DNA of 64,000 nucleotides. Source: Tigriopus japonicus (lineage: Eukaryota > Arthropoda > Copepoda > Harpacticoida > Harpacticidae). Each line of letters starts with the position of its first letter. Positions within the stretch are counted from its first letter, which is position 1. A program made the position numbers and the translations under genes. Location of the stretch: NCBI GenBank assembly GCA_010645155.1, contig JAAGOF010000023.1, forward strand, positions 389,101-453,100, written 5' to 3'. Of this stretch, positions 49,470-60,419 are shown piece by piece. The notes beneath the pieces are model-generated. The model saw only the letters and a program-made list of their open reading frames with translations. It did no database searches and had not been told where the DNA came from.

Positions 49470-51103
49470 CTATCCATTGGCGATTTATCTGCTGAGGAAA
49501 TTCCGATCGTAATTTGTCATGGATTGAGGGATGCTTACCTCAGTCTCGATGCCTGCAAGGCTCTCACGATCATTGATGAAAATTTTCCATCTCCAAAACC
49601 TCAAGTGGCTTCATTATTACTTCCAAATCCTTCTCATCCAAAGTCGATCTTTTGGAAAGATCGCGAGTCTTGGATTTCTCAACTTCCCAAGAAGATTAGA
49701 CCGGATGTCTTCAAAATGATCGAGTCCAAGTTGAGGGAAATCTATTCCAAGGTGTTCGAATGTGACACTCTTCGTCCGATGACTGGCCCCCTCGTCGGAG
49801 AACCAATGGTGATACACTTGAAGGATGATGCTCGACCATTTGCAATCCATGTGGCTCGTCAGATTCCTTTTGCAAGTGAAAAATACTTGAAAAGATTCTC
49901 AGTAATTTGGTCAAACAAAGCGTGATCGTACCTGTTGGCGATGTTGCGACAGAGTGGTGTCATCCCATTGTTCTAGTTCCCAAAGACAATGGTGAACTTC
50001 GTCTTTGCGTTGATCTCACTCGTTTGAATTCCGTGGTGAAGAGGAGCATTCACCCGATAAAAACGCCAGCAGAGCCTATTTCTGGATTTTCGCCTCAAGA
50101 TTCTTTCTTCGCCAAACTTGACCTTGTCAAAGGGTACTGGCCGATGCCATTGGCAAAGGAATCCCAACCCCTAACTACATTCTTGACCCCATTCGGGAAG
50201 TTCATGTTTTTGAGATCGCCCATGGGATTTGTGTCGACAAGGGATTCATTTTCATTTCGGGGCGATGTGGCCATGGCCGGATTAAAGGTTCACAAGGTCG
50301 TGGATGATATGGCTTGCGGTGAGGAGACCTTGCCGAAGTTAGTTCGTACAGTCAGTGATGTCTTGGAGCGCTGCTTGACATTTGGATTGACTGTCAACTC
50401 GAAGAAAAGCATTTTGGCTTCATCTTCGATCAACTTCGTGGGATACCACATCAAGAAAGGGACCATTGAAATGGATTCTTCAAAGGTGGATGCAATCTAA
50501 AATTTTCCGATTCCCGCTACTCTCACCGACCTCAGATCTTTTTTGGGTTTAGTCAATCAATTGGGCAAATTTCTTCCAAACCTCGCAACTTACACCTCTC
50601 CATTTCGCCCTCTCCTTAAATCCAAGAACACTTTCCTGTGGCTCCCCGAGCACACAAAGATTTTCGAGGAGACCAAGCGCGCGTTAGTCTCACCTCCCGT
50701 GCTAGACATGTACGATCCATCTCTTGAAACCATTCTTCTTACAGATGCGTTGAGATTGGGTCTTGGATTCGCCTTGATCCAACTTAAAGATGGAGTTCCA
50801 AAACTCAACCAATGTGGATCTCGCTTTCTCAAGGATTGCGAAAGTCGATATGCGATGGTCGAACTCGAGACATTAGCGATTTATTGGGCTGTGAAAAAGT
50901 GCAATTTGTACTAGGCTGGAATCAATTTCCACGTCGTCACGGATCATAAGCCCCTCGTTTCCATTTTCAATCGTCAGATTCCGTCTGAAATAGAAAACCC
51001 TTGTGTTTTAAATTATAGAACCCGTCTCATGGGCTATAATTTCGTTGTCGATTGGAAACAAGGCACTAATCACGCTATACCTGATGCTTTGTCAAGGGCT
51101 CCC
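49470..51103 (+). pseudogene. Reverse transcriptase and RNase H of the gypsy element, disrupted
   Basis: The frame begins with a pre-RT segment (GLRDAYLSLDACKALTI) and shifts near 49895. It then carries RT motifs: ELRLCVDLTRLNSVVKRSIH, FFAKLDLVKGYW (first Asp), FLRSPMGF and HKVVDDMACG. The last is the catalytic box, with VVDD rather than YXDD, a variant I recall from related animal gypsy copies. RNase H motifs follow (ETILLTDALRLGLGFALIQ, ELETLAIYWAV, VVTDHKPLVSIF) up to the NHAIPDALSRAP linker. In-frame stops occur at 50498 and 50912. Known role: RT copies element RNA to DNA and RNase H removes the RNA. Confidence 0.92.
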
Positions 51104-51795
51104 GTTTCGAAGCCGGATGCGGATTCTGATCCTCGACCTTTGACAATTGCCTCTCTCCGATCTGAGTATCCTGATCTCATTTTGGATGATATCATCGAGT
51201 TCGCTAAAAGTGATGAAGCGTATTCCACGCTCAAGACAGCAATTTTGGCTGACACTGTCAAATGTGCTGGAAGTGGCTACATTTCACTTTTTAAAAAGGT
51301 TGCGTCGGAGTTGTCCGTGGATGAAGATGTCGTTCTACGAAATAAACTAATTGTTATTCCACCATCGGCAGTTAAGGAGATCCTTAAAAGACTCCATTCT
51401 AGCCATCTGGGTGTGGAAAAGACCAAGCGGAGGGCTCGCCAAATCGTTTATTGGCCCGGATTTACCTCCGATATTGTAAATACTGTGGCCGCTTGCCCAC
51501 AGTGCATGTGTTTTCGCTCTTCTCATCAACCTGAACCATTAGTCCAAGAATCTCCTCCCAGCTGACCATTTCAAGTGGTTAGTGCCGATCTTTTCACGTA
51601 TGGCCAATATGAGTACTTGGTCTACTCCGATCGTCTTTCGGGATATCCGTTGATGATCCAATGATCGGATCCAACCCGATCTCTGAATCAGGTGAAGAAA
51701 ACGAATTGGTCAAACCAAGGTTACGCCGAAGCTCCCGAACTCACCGCCCACCAAACCGTTTGGGATATCATCGTTGATTTGAAGATTTGTCACAG
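51104..51795 (+). pseudogene. Integrase of the gypsy element, truncated
   Basis: The N-terminal zinc-binding HHCC region is present (LHSSHLGVEKTKRR, YWPGFTSD, ACPQC). The core begins after a stop at 51563 (VVSADLFTYGQYEYLVYSDR) but stops again at 51659. The rest of the DD35E core, with the second Asp and the Glu, is absent. A deletion has joined the start of the core to a short tail before the 3' LTR. It cannot be catalytic. Confidence 0.85.
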
Positions 51796-51846
51796 AGTTT
51801 ATAAAATGTATTTTATTTTGTGTTTTGTTTTCTGTGTTCAAATCTT

Positions 51847-51864
51847 GGAAAAAGGGGAGTTGGA
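51847..51864 (+). other. Polypurine tract before the 3' LTR
   Basis: GGAAAAAGGGGAGTTGGA abuts the 3' LTR. This purine-rich run is the expected plus-strand primer of the retrotransposon. Confidence 0.7.
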
Positions 51865-52052
51865 ATGATTTCACGTAGTAGGTTTGGTGTTCTCTCTTTC
51901 TATTCTTCCGGTTCATTTCCAATACCAGTTCCCCGACATTTTATTCCACCTCATCATTCTTCTCTTACACCTTGTACCATACACACCACATTTCCAATCA
52001 TCCAAATTATACTTATATATTTTACACTTGAGTCCTGCATACAATCTTTCCG
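51865..52052 (+). repeat. 3' LTR of the gypsy element
   Basis: It matches the 5' LTR apart from one G/A change and a 9-bp insertion (TCATCCAAA). The near-identity suggests recent formation or correction by gene conversion. Confidence 0.93.
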
Positions 52053-52444
52053 TTATTCATCATCTTATATTTGACCTGTGGATGATTATCTCTGAATGAT
52101 TCATGCAGAATGCAGTAAAGAACAAATCACCTTCATGGAGCACCATATTTTTCACTTTGATGGTGTTGTTAGATACTTATAATCTGAAACCATGGGTATT
52201 TCAGGATAAGCTGAATAGGGTTGATGATGAGTGGTGGACGTGATTTACCCAAGAGTGGATTGTATTTTACTATCGCTAAGAGACAGATACACATACCAGA
52301 GTGATATCAATTCATCCACTAATTTAGTATAAAATATTGAATATTGATTGAGTCCATAACACTTCCCCATCGTTCACTCCATAGGGCCTCATTGGGCTCT
52401 CAAAAACAACAACAAAAAGCTGTCTTCACATACTCTCTTGAGGG
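52053..52444. other. Non-coding interval
   Basis: I see nothing recognisable here between the 3' LTR and the first copy of the long direct repeat. Confidence 0.5.
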
Positions 52445-53996
52445 TATTGGCACGTTGAAGTAGCCCTAGCTGATTGCGGGCCGGCGCGAGAGCGCTTGAA
52501 AATTCAAAACAAGGCTTTGAATGATTACTGTTCATGCCTTGGTTGAATGAGTGTACTGTGGTGAAAAGTCGAGCCAAATTTTGACAAATTTCATGAAAAT
52601 GGGTTTATTGAGGCTCCCAGAAAGGGAGACAAGACCAATGAGACTTTAAGTTATGTGTTGAGTAGTAATAGAATTCAGCAGAAAAACAAAAAACCTAAAA
52701 ATACACATATTCTTAGACAGTAGTAGTGAACAAACATTGGATCTGATGAAGGGGTTTATAGAGATGAAACCAAGTAGTACATAGCGAAATCAATATAAAG
52801 GGGATTGCTTGCTCTATTATTCTTTTTTGGTAACATTTTCTTGCCACGTTCAATACTTAAGATTTGCAATGTGCCATTTAAAAATGTGACTGAGTGGGAT
52901 AATGTTGATGAGATAGATACCGTTGATGTCAGGCTCATGAAGTGGGCAAGGAACAAAAGCAAGCAAAGGAAAGAAATCTGAACAATTGCAAAGAACATTG
53001 TTGTTGTTGTGAAACAGTTTAGCTTTCACAAAATTTTAGGGGAATAGACAAATGTACAAAACAGAATGATAACTTGCTGAAACTTCCGTCATATTTCTGT
53101 GTTGCCATTACTGAAAAACAATAAATGGGCTCAATTTACTCTTTCTTTGCAAATTGATACATTTGTGCAATTTAAAGCTGATGTGCTTTATGGCCGGGAC
53201 TACAACTTTAATGTTCATTTTATTTGCTGACATGACTGAACAAATGATTGCTTCATTTTTCCTGGGTTATGGCATTATATTTCATTTCTACGGTTGAGAG
53301 GGTAACAATGTCACATTGACGCCTTCTCAATGAAATTTAAACAGAAAAGCCAAGTTATAACTTTTAATACCAATTGTGTACAATCTTTTATATGAAAATA
53401 TAAAAAGAGAAAATAAAGATCCTGGTGTATTATGTAATCACGTGAAAAGGAAACAATTCAATTCAATAGGAGCAAACAACATTAGATATTTAATGCAAAC
53501 TTCATGTAAAGCAAGTAACACATCAGTTATTTTGACCCTCAATAAAGATCAATTCTTAGTTAGTCAGAGCAAGAAAATCATCTTAAAGTTGACATTATAT
53601 TGCCTGGTAAACATTCAAACAATAACAGCGCCATAATTGCGTAGATAAAATTGAAATAAACCAAAGAATATTCCCTCGCCAACATACGTGTACAATAGAA
53701 ATGAACATTCATCTCCATTTTGGTGTGGAAGTAGTTTAGATAGTTTTTAGGAACCACATCATTTATAATGATAAGGTACAGAGATTTCTTTAGCTGGACT
53801 GTATCCTGAGCATTTAATTTCTAGGAACATTGCTCTGTCATCTGAACTTGTTCTAGATAGACAAAAGCCATTTTTGTGCTAAGATACATCTCTCGTGTAC
53901 AAAAGGGAACAGTAATTGAGATTTGTTGACAAGCCTCGATCGAGGGCGGCTGACGAGCGGATTTTTGTAAACATCTTCCGTGCGCTTACCAATTGA
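52445..53996. repeat. Long dispersed repeat, copy A
   Basis: Matching blocks with copy B (57716-58966) occur in the same order. They include GTTGAAGTAGCCCTAGCTGA, GCGCTTGAAAATTCAAAACA, AGATAGTTTTTAGGAACCAC and GATTTGTTGACAAGCCTCGA. Blocks at start, middle and end all match, so this is one repeat of 1.2-1.6 kb with indels. No coding frame or terminal repeat was recognised. It could be a non-coding transposon remnant or a segmental duplication. Confidence 0.8.
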
Positions 53997-54758
53997 CGTT
54001 CACGATTCAAAACGTGGTGTGTACACACAAGAAAGAGACACGGTCTATGTAGTAACTTCTTTCGCTTTTTATGCAAGTTTTATCAGTATTTGGTGTTTCC
54101 TTTTCGTTTCATTCTAGAGCCATTTATTCTAACTTCAAATGCTGTGTGCTTGTAATGCACCAAAATTGCATTGGTTTGTCACAACGGTGTTTAAAAGTCC
54201 ACTAGTCTGAAACCTTCCCCAACTCCTTTTTTAAGGTCTGAAATTGGTCGCTCTGATTTGGTTGACGGCCCCACTTGCCTTCTCCTTTTCCCTTTTTCTC
54301 CTTCCTCATATGTAGAGGGTGACTAATTTTGAAACTGAAGTTGACGTTTTAAACGTGTAATAACTTCAAAACGAGGCAAAAATCTTGATGTCCTTAAAAT
54401 TTAAGACTGTTTTTTGAAACAATAAGTAACAATTTGCTGTTAAATGCTGCCAATTACAAATCACAGAGGATGTACCAGAGGCATTCAAACTTAGCAGAGT
54501 GAAGAGCGTATTTTCGGAATTTCTCTTTTTTACACCACAGGTCATGCCATAAATGCCGCTTGAGGTCGCTTTTTTCGATTGAATCGTGAACGTCGATATC
54601 CATAGCTAGAGACGCTACAGTCAGCTGTCAGTCAGCTTAAGACTCTTGCTCATAAGTCTATACAGCAGTCTACTTGGCAACTAGCGAGCGTCTATTCCTT
54701 AATGAAGATCCAGCATCAGTTGAAGACATAGAAGTTGCTCCCGTTTCAAAATTCCAAA
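53997..54758. other. Region upstream of the coiled-coil ORF
   Basis: No gene is recognised. If the ORF at 54759 is a first exon, its promoter and 5' UTR would be here. I see no TATA box that I would trust. Confidence 0.4.
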
Positions 54759-55076
54759 ATGCCCTTCCATGTAGACTTGGTGAAAGAGCTTTGCAACCTC
54801 AAGGAGGAGGCGCAGCAGGAGATCGAGAAGGCTGAAGAGGAATACCGGAAAAAAATTGAAAAGATACGTGATAAGTACAACCAGAAATTCGAAGAGAAGA
54901 GGACATTACTGAAGCGGCAAAGAGAAAGGAACGATGAGGAGATTAAGAAGGCCAAGCAAGACCTGAATAAGGCCGAGGAAGGTGCGAAAAAGGCCAAGGA
55001 AGCCGCGATAAAGGCCGAAGAAGCCCAGAGACAACTGGAAGAGATCGAAGAAATGATCAATGATCAGGTACAGTGA
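54759..55076 (+). CDS. Small coiled-coil ORF, possible first exon
   Basis: ATG 54759 (AAAATGCC context) opens a 105-codon frame starting MPFHVDLVKELCNLKEEAQQ. It is almost entirely Lys/Glu/Arg/Ala with heptad-like spacing, predicting a long helix or coiled coil. The stretch EIEKAEEEYRKKIEKIRDKY followed by NQKFEEKRTLL recalls the dimerisation helix of NAP/SET nucleosome-assembly proteins, but no NAP core follows. The stop lies inside a good donor (ACA|GTGAGTC). A second donor (CAG|GTACAG) is just before it, so the true transcript may splice to an exon not identified here. Base composition is higher in GC than the surrounding repeats, which supports a real coding segment. It could also be a captured gene fragment among transposons. 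Confidence 0.5.
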   Translation: MPFHVDLVKELCNLKEEAQQEIEKAEEEYRKKIEKIRDKYNQKFEEKRTLLKRQRERNDEEIKKAKQDLNKAEEGAKKAKEAAIKAEEAQRQLEEIEEMINDQVQ

Positions 55077-55371
55077 GTCAAGTTAAACTCTATTACTCTA
55101 CTCTAACAACTATTGTTTGACTCCAATTCCCACCTTATTTGAAACTGGGCATTTATTTTGGAGGTGGTTAAATGTGTGATTTTAAACTTCTCAATAACGA
55201 GCACTTACTTTTCGAGTTTCAAAGACAATATTTTCCTCCTTTACGTATGTTTTTTTCAGTTCGTAAGCCCAAAATGAAAATATTCAAGATTAATTCAATG
55301 GGAAATGCCGAAGTTTGCTTCAAGTGAGCGTTCTATCTAGAGACAGGAAGTTAAGACGAATAAATCTGTCA

Positions 55372-55640
55372 AATTAGACGAAAAAAGACGAATAAATTTA
55401 CCTGATTAGACGAAAAAAGACGAATAGAATTACCTGATTAGACGAAAAAAGACGAATAAAATTACCTGATTAGACGAAAAAAGACGAATAAAATTACCTG
55501 ATTAGACGAAAAAAGACGAATAAAATTGCCCAACTAGACGAAAAACAGACGAAAAAAACTGACAAATACGACAAAAAAAGACGAAAAACCCTGAAAAATA
55601 CGTAACAAAAGACGAAAAAAACTGACTTAAACAGCAAAAA
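55372..55640. repeat. 32-bp minisatellite (TTAGACGAAAAAAGACGAAT-type)
   Basis: Units start near 55372, 55404, 55436, 55468 and 55500 with a 32-bp period and few changes. Copies beyond 55534 are increasingly degenerate (GACGAAAAA motifs). It lies near the left end of the nested hAT-like element. Confidence 0.9.
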
Positions 55641-56178
55641 AGACTAATGAATTGCCTGTAAAGAGGATTAATAAAACTACTGTCCATAAAGTAGACAAAA
55701 TGTGTGGCCCAATTGAGGGGAAACAGCTGCACCCTTGTGCAAAACGGCAAAATATACAAAGTTAAAAAACGGAAAAGTGCCGAATAAGCAAGAAATGGTC
55801 AGTGGAACATATAAACTTTTTTAAAAAAAACAAGAGCTAAAAACCGCCCTTATTTCAACGTTTTCAATAGAGCAATATTTAGGAGCAGATTTGTTGACGT
55901 TAATTCTTCGAATAGTCAGATCCAATCCAATTTTCTTTCTATGTGTTAAATAATAATGTTTATTGCGACAATTTGATATCATTGGACAATATTTTGTGTA
56001 AATCTCAATGCAATTTGGAATTCTATGGTTGTTGTGTTGGCCGCCATTTGAGGCGTCTTGTCCACTCTTCCCATCTAAATCCCGTAGTGTTGTTTCATTA
56101 GGCTGTCGTAATCCGTAATCGGTTGAGGTCCGCCATCTGTGGTCAGTGAAAAAGGGCTTATCCTTCGGAGACATGTCA

Positions 56179-56250
56179 GGGAGGAGAATTGAACTGACGA
56201 CCTATCCCACACAAGGAAGGTGCCTTAACCACTTCACCACTTCTCCTCCC
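56179..56250 (-). tRNA. tRNA-like sequence (SINE head or pseudo-tRNA)
   Basis: Read on the minus strand, this 72-nt segment has a perfect 7-bp acceptor helix (GGGAGGA with TCCTCCC). It also has an A-box-like GTGGTGAAGTGGTTAAGGC, a 7-base loop that would place GTG (His) as anticodon, and a B-box-like AGTTCAATTC. The T stem does not pair and the anticodon stem is imperfect. It is probably not a working tRNA. More likely it is a tRNA-derived SINE piece carried by the element. Confidence 0.4.
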
Positions 56251-56256
56251 CTTTAT

Positions 56257-56480
56257 GTTAAGAAACCAACACTCCTTTGTGTTAAGAAACCAACACTCCT
56301 TTGTGTTAAGAAACCAACACTCCTTTGTGTTAAGAAACCAACACTCCTTTGTGTGAAAAACAAACACTCCTTTGTGTTAAGAAACCAACACTCCTTTGTG
56401 TGAAAAACCAACACTCCTTTGTGTTAAGAAACCAACACTCCTTTGTGTTAAGAAACCAACACTCCTTTGTGTTAAGAAAC
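56257..56480. repeat. 24-bp minisatellite (AAACCAACACTCCTTTGTGT-type), nine units
   Basis: Nine copies of ACTCCTTTGT recur at a 23-24 bp spacing. Two units carry the same variant (GTGAAAAAC). A 24-bp unit is eight codons, so both strands stay open (for example KKPTLLCV repeated), but that follows from the period and is not evidence of a gene. It starts right beside the tRNA-like sequence. Confidence 0.93.
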
Positions 56481-56607
56481 TCTAAAAGTTAAAATGTAAG
56501 TGTGGATCATATGTTGTTGCCCAAGTTTTGCCGTTGAACTTTTTTAAAAGTGTCTATTTGATTCCAAATTTGAGAAGAAAGCTTTAAATCTCAGAAAAAA
56601 TCCAATT

Positions 56608-56744
56608 TTTGACTAATTAGACGAAAAAAACTTGAGTGAAATATCCGGATTAGACGAAAAAAGACGAATAAAATCCAAATTAGACAAATAAATTTGTCGC
56701 GACGAATAAGGGTAATAAAGACGAAAAATTAAGTTCCTGTCCCT
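56608..56744. repeat. Degenerate right-hand copy of the GACGAA minisatellite
   Basis: Motifs such as GATTAGACGAAAAAAGACGA reappear just before the right terminus of the nested element. Both ends of the element therefore carry the same repeat in the same orientation. Confidence 0.8.
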
Positions 56745-57360
56745 AGTTCTATCTTATCGCTAGGGGCAAAACAGGGCCGTTGGCTGTGCTGAGTTGTCCA
56801 GCAAATTTTGGCGAATCCAAGTTTTTCCCATTTAAGCGTCCATTCAATGATTCAAATACCTTTAAAGCGATTTATATTTCACGTAAAGATGCCTAGGCTG
56901 CAATTGGGTCAATAATACGCAAAAGTTTAATGCTAGAACATGAAACATACAAAATTTTATATTACCTAAAAGACACAGTAAAAGCAGTTTCATTTCTACG
57001 TATAGGCAACATTTTGATGCATTGATTTGATTCTTTGAAATCTACATAAAAAAATCAGCCTGTTTAAATTTTTGTTTGGATCAATGTTAAGTCCTCTTTT
57101 TGCAATAACACAAGGTTTGCTTCATTGCTTTTAATTCTACAACCCTAAAAGTAACTTTTGCGTACTATTGATTCAATGCAAGCCTCGGCATCTTTACGTG
57201 AAATATCGGTCGTTTCCAAGAATCATTGAATGGACGCCTAAATGGGAAAACTTGGATTCGTCGAAATTGGCTGGGCAACTCGGCATAGCCAACGGCCCTG
57301 TTTTGCCGCTAGCGGTAAGATTGTAAACGCTCACTTGAAGCAACCTTCGGCATTTCCCAT

Positions 57361-57715
57361 GGGAAAATGAACAATTATTCGTAACGCATACTTAAGGACC
57401 CTTTTAGTCGTTTCAATTGCCTCATCATGATTTAGTAAATGAGTAGGGCCCAAAAAAATATTTGCTTAAAAATGACAAAATATCAAATATTTATTTTCTT
57501 CAAAAGGCTGAAGTATTTTAAAAATAAGCCGAATATTTACAGATATTAATTTTTTACAATACCACTATTTGGTAATTTCGTCTGTGTGCACCAATTTATC
57601 TATTATAGTTTTGGTAAGTTTAATGTAATGGGTCGCTTTTGGAGGCACACTTGACACATAACTGACATAGAAATAGAATTTTTGATTTGTCTCAATACAT
57701 GGCGCAGTTTTTGCC
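57361..57715. other. AT-rich spacer
   Basis: I see no gene or repeat boundary. A few AAATATTTA-like motifs are present. Confidence 0.5.
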
Positions 57716-58966
57716 TATTGGCAAGTTGAAGTAGCCCTAGCTGATTTCGGGCCGAGATTTCGAGAGCGCTTGAAAATTCAAAACAAGGCTTCGAGCGAAT
57801 ACTGTTCCACGGTACTGAAAAAATCGTAGCAAGTTTCTAGAGAAATTCCCAAACACAATGAAATGTGATTCGGGCTCAGGAAACCAGGAGGAACAACTTT
57901 GATTTACTGAGTTTCTCAAAGTCAGGACTGGTTTAAAAGTTATATACCTAAAAACCTATTAAATAAATTAATTTTTGAAAATCTAGTCGGTACACTTTTA
58001 GAGCAGATTTAGATACCTTTTGAATCGAAATTGCTTCGAGCTTCGAGTTTTACCGTTTCCAGGCAATCTGTATGTATGACCTTTGTACAAATAGTTGCTT
58101 CATTTTCGTTGGTTTCCAACTTTCTTACATATGAGGGGCTTATAATTGAACAATGATCCTTTCTCAATGTAATTTGAATTTTAAAAAATAGTGCAGATCC
58201 TGGTTTGCGATGCCATAACATGTGGTTCGATAACAATTGAGAAGGAACAAACAACATTTGACAGTGAATACGAACTTCATTTAAAATAAGTAGCACTTAT
58301 TTTCATATATCTTTATGCAGCATTAAAATAAGTAGCACATTTGTTATATTGACCCTCGATGGAGATCAATTGTAAATTCATTAGAACATGAAAACAACGT
58401 TAAAATTAACATGTAAATTGTGTGGTTGAAATTATTTTGCTATAAAGAACGTGAACTAATAAACAATATATATAGAGCAATATAGTTATACAGATATAGA
58501 TAAAGATATATAAAAATTAGATTGAAATGGTGAAAATTAAACTAAAAGTGTAATACCGGTATAGTAAATAGGTAGTTTCAAACATAAGTAGTAATATCAG
58601 CACCATGACGGAGGTAAATCAACTTTAAATCGCCAAAAAACATCTCCCTCCTTAGCATATTTAAACATTACACACGTACATACTTTTGTATCTTGATCTC
58701 AAAGTTACTCAGATAGTTTTTAGGAACCACATCCTTTAAATAATCTGGTACCTGTTTATCATTAATATTTCTCGAACATTAAATTTCTAGGATCGGTGAT
58801 CTGTCATCAACATTTGTTACTTGTTTTGATCAATACAAGCAGTTTTAATACGAAGCGACAACACTCGCATACAAGAAGGAACAGCATTTCAGATTTGTTG
58901 ACAAGCCTCGAACGAGGGCAGCTGACAAGGGGATTTTTGTAAACATGTCTCGTGCGCTTGCCAATA
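57716..58966. repeat. Long dispersed repeat, copy B
   Basis: This is the direct-orientation partner of 52445-53996, about 300 bp shorter. The flanking TATTGGCA is similar on the left in both copies. Conserved blocks lie at both ends and in the middle. No coding content is recognised. Confidence 0.8.
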
Positions 58967-60419
58967 TTACAGTAATTATGTTTTTTAATATTTGACTTCA
59001 GTACGATTGTCCTTTTATAGACATTTGATATATTTAATTGGTTTTGGTCATAGGCCACATATCTTGTTTTGATTAAGCTGTTTTTGTTCATTCACCATTC
59101 ATTTAATTTGCACAAATTTTCCTGAAATATCTATTTCTGCCCAAAACAAGGATTTGATTTTTCCTTGCAATAACCAAAATAATAAAAATATCGAGGAAAG
59201 ATGGAGAACTATTTTTAAAATAACTTATATTAAAAAAGTAATTCCGGGCCCCAGTAATAAGTAATGACATTACTGTTACTACTGAATTAATGTCCTGCTG
59301 TTGCTTGAAATTTTGTTACAATTGCCCTTTGCAAAACTTGACCTTTTTCCTTTCAGGTATCTTGGCCCGTCCCTCCTGCGTGAGACGGACGCGACAAGGA
59401 ATCGGATCCTTCAGCAGGACAGCCAATCTCGCCGTCAAAACCATTACAAATTGTCCATGGTGCCAACCGAGCATTAGGTCATTCTCCAATCTCCTCAGAT
59501 TCACCATCGCCTCCCGCAGGAGAATGATTAAATGTCACAATTTTTTGACATCCTTACGTCCATCGCTAAAATGTTCGCCTTTTCATAGAATATTATAGCT
59601 TGTGTGAATACTGAATAAGTCGTCATCAATGAACATCGACATTCACAATTGTTTTATGTTTTCTTTTTGGCACTCTTTCCGAGTTAGTCATTAATTTTCA
59701 TGTTGTCTTTACAAATTGCCAACAGTTCTTTCAAAACTAGATCTGCAATGTGCTCTTCTGGCTAGCAAACTTTTAACAACTTGGGCCGCGTGATTTGATA
59801 GGTAGAAAACTAGGAATGGGTCTGGATCGCCCCTTATAGGGGCTAGGCCTCTTTGAAAGAGGTGCTTTTTCCCTAGTGTGATGAACTTTATTCTAAAAGT
59901 GTTTTGTCGTCATATTTTAGAATGTAAAAAGTAGATTATATCTTACATTTTTTCTAACGATCGATCTTTTGGTTCCTTTTCATGATATGAATCCAAAAAC
60001 ACCTTGATTCTGGACTTCCAGAAATGATTTATATTGTATTTGAGATTTTGAAAGTCATTGATTGGGTCATGCTGACAGTACATAAATAACTGCGGACATT
60101 TTTACTTCAATGAAACCGTAATTTCTTCCAAGGAAATGAGCTCTGCCAAAAGCAGTCTTCCAATCATGATTAATTTGGAATCTTCGATGGTTGAATTGAA
60201 ATTATGAGAAAAAATGATCATATGTATCAATCATGAACGTTTAAATTTGAACTTCAAAATGAAGCAATCATCAAGCAAATTCTCAGAATTCCGATCCGAC
60301 CACAATTTCTTCCATGGGGCCAACGTGACCATTTCCTCATTTCTTTTCAAATCGCAAAGGTGTCAGAATCTTATTTCTGCTGCGACTTTTGTGTCGGCTC
60401 TGATTCATTTTATATTCGG
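58967..60419. other. Interval without a recognised gene
   Basis: A 102-codon plus-strand frame (59290-59598) and a 63-codon minus-strand frame over the same bases are GC-richer than the surroundings. They may be a retroelement scrap, but I cannot match them to a domain. Confidence 0.4.

Larger units (their letters stand above)
47159..52052 (+). mobile_element. Ty3/gypsy-type LTR retrotransposon, decayed interior
   Basis: Two direct LTRs (47159-47337 and 51865-52052) bound an interior. It has a tRNA primer site, gag with two zinc knuckles, reverse transcriptase, RNase H and a broken integrase, in that gypsy order. No protease active-site motif (D-S/T-G) is found. At least two frame changes and several stops disrupt it, so it cannot act by itself. 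No clear target duplication is seen at the outer edges. Confidence 0.92.
55330..56753. mobile_element. 1.4 kb hAT-like non-autonomous element nested in the foldback
   Basis: The element spans 55338-56745 (1408 bp). The left end TAGAGACAGGAAGTTAA is mirrored by the right end TTAAGTTCCTGTCCCTA, with two mismatches. It is flanked by a perfect 8-bp duplication, GTTCTATC (55330-55337 and 56746-56753). The length of the duplication suggests hAT. It has no transposase frame. Its cargo is a 32-bp minisatellite, a tRNA-like sequence and a 24-bp minisatellite. It interrupts the left arm of the foldback, so it inserted later. Confidence 0.88.
55298..57360. mobile_element. Foldback (long inverted repeat) element, split by an insertion
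   Basis: The outer sequence ATGGGAAATGCCGAAGTTTG at 55298 is mirrored at the right end (CTTCGGCATTTCCCAT, ending 57360). The left arm runs 55298-55337, is broken by the inserted element, and resumes 56754-~56930. The right arm runs ~57151-57360. Shared inverted blocks include CAAAACAGGGCCGTTGGC, CGTCCATTCAATGATTC and ATTTCACGTAAAGATGCC. Arms of about 210-220 bp surround a ~220 bp loop without coding content. It is probably a non-autonomous foldback transposon. No clear target duplication is seen. Confidence 0.8.

Noticed and set aside
56146..56480. Plus- and minus-strand frames with the repeated peptide KKPTLLCV or its antisense
   Set aside because: They are a product of the 24-bp minisatellite period. 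No independent coding evidence exists.
55372..56480. Possible CRISPR-like arrays
   Set aside because: These are tandem minisatellites without unique spacers, in a eukaryotic transposon.
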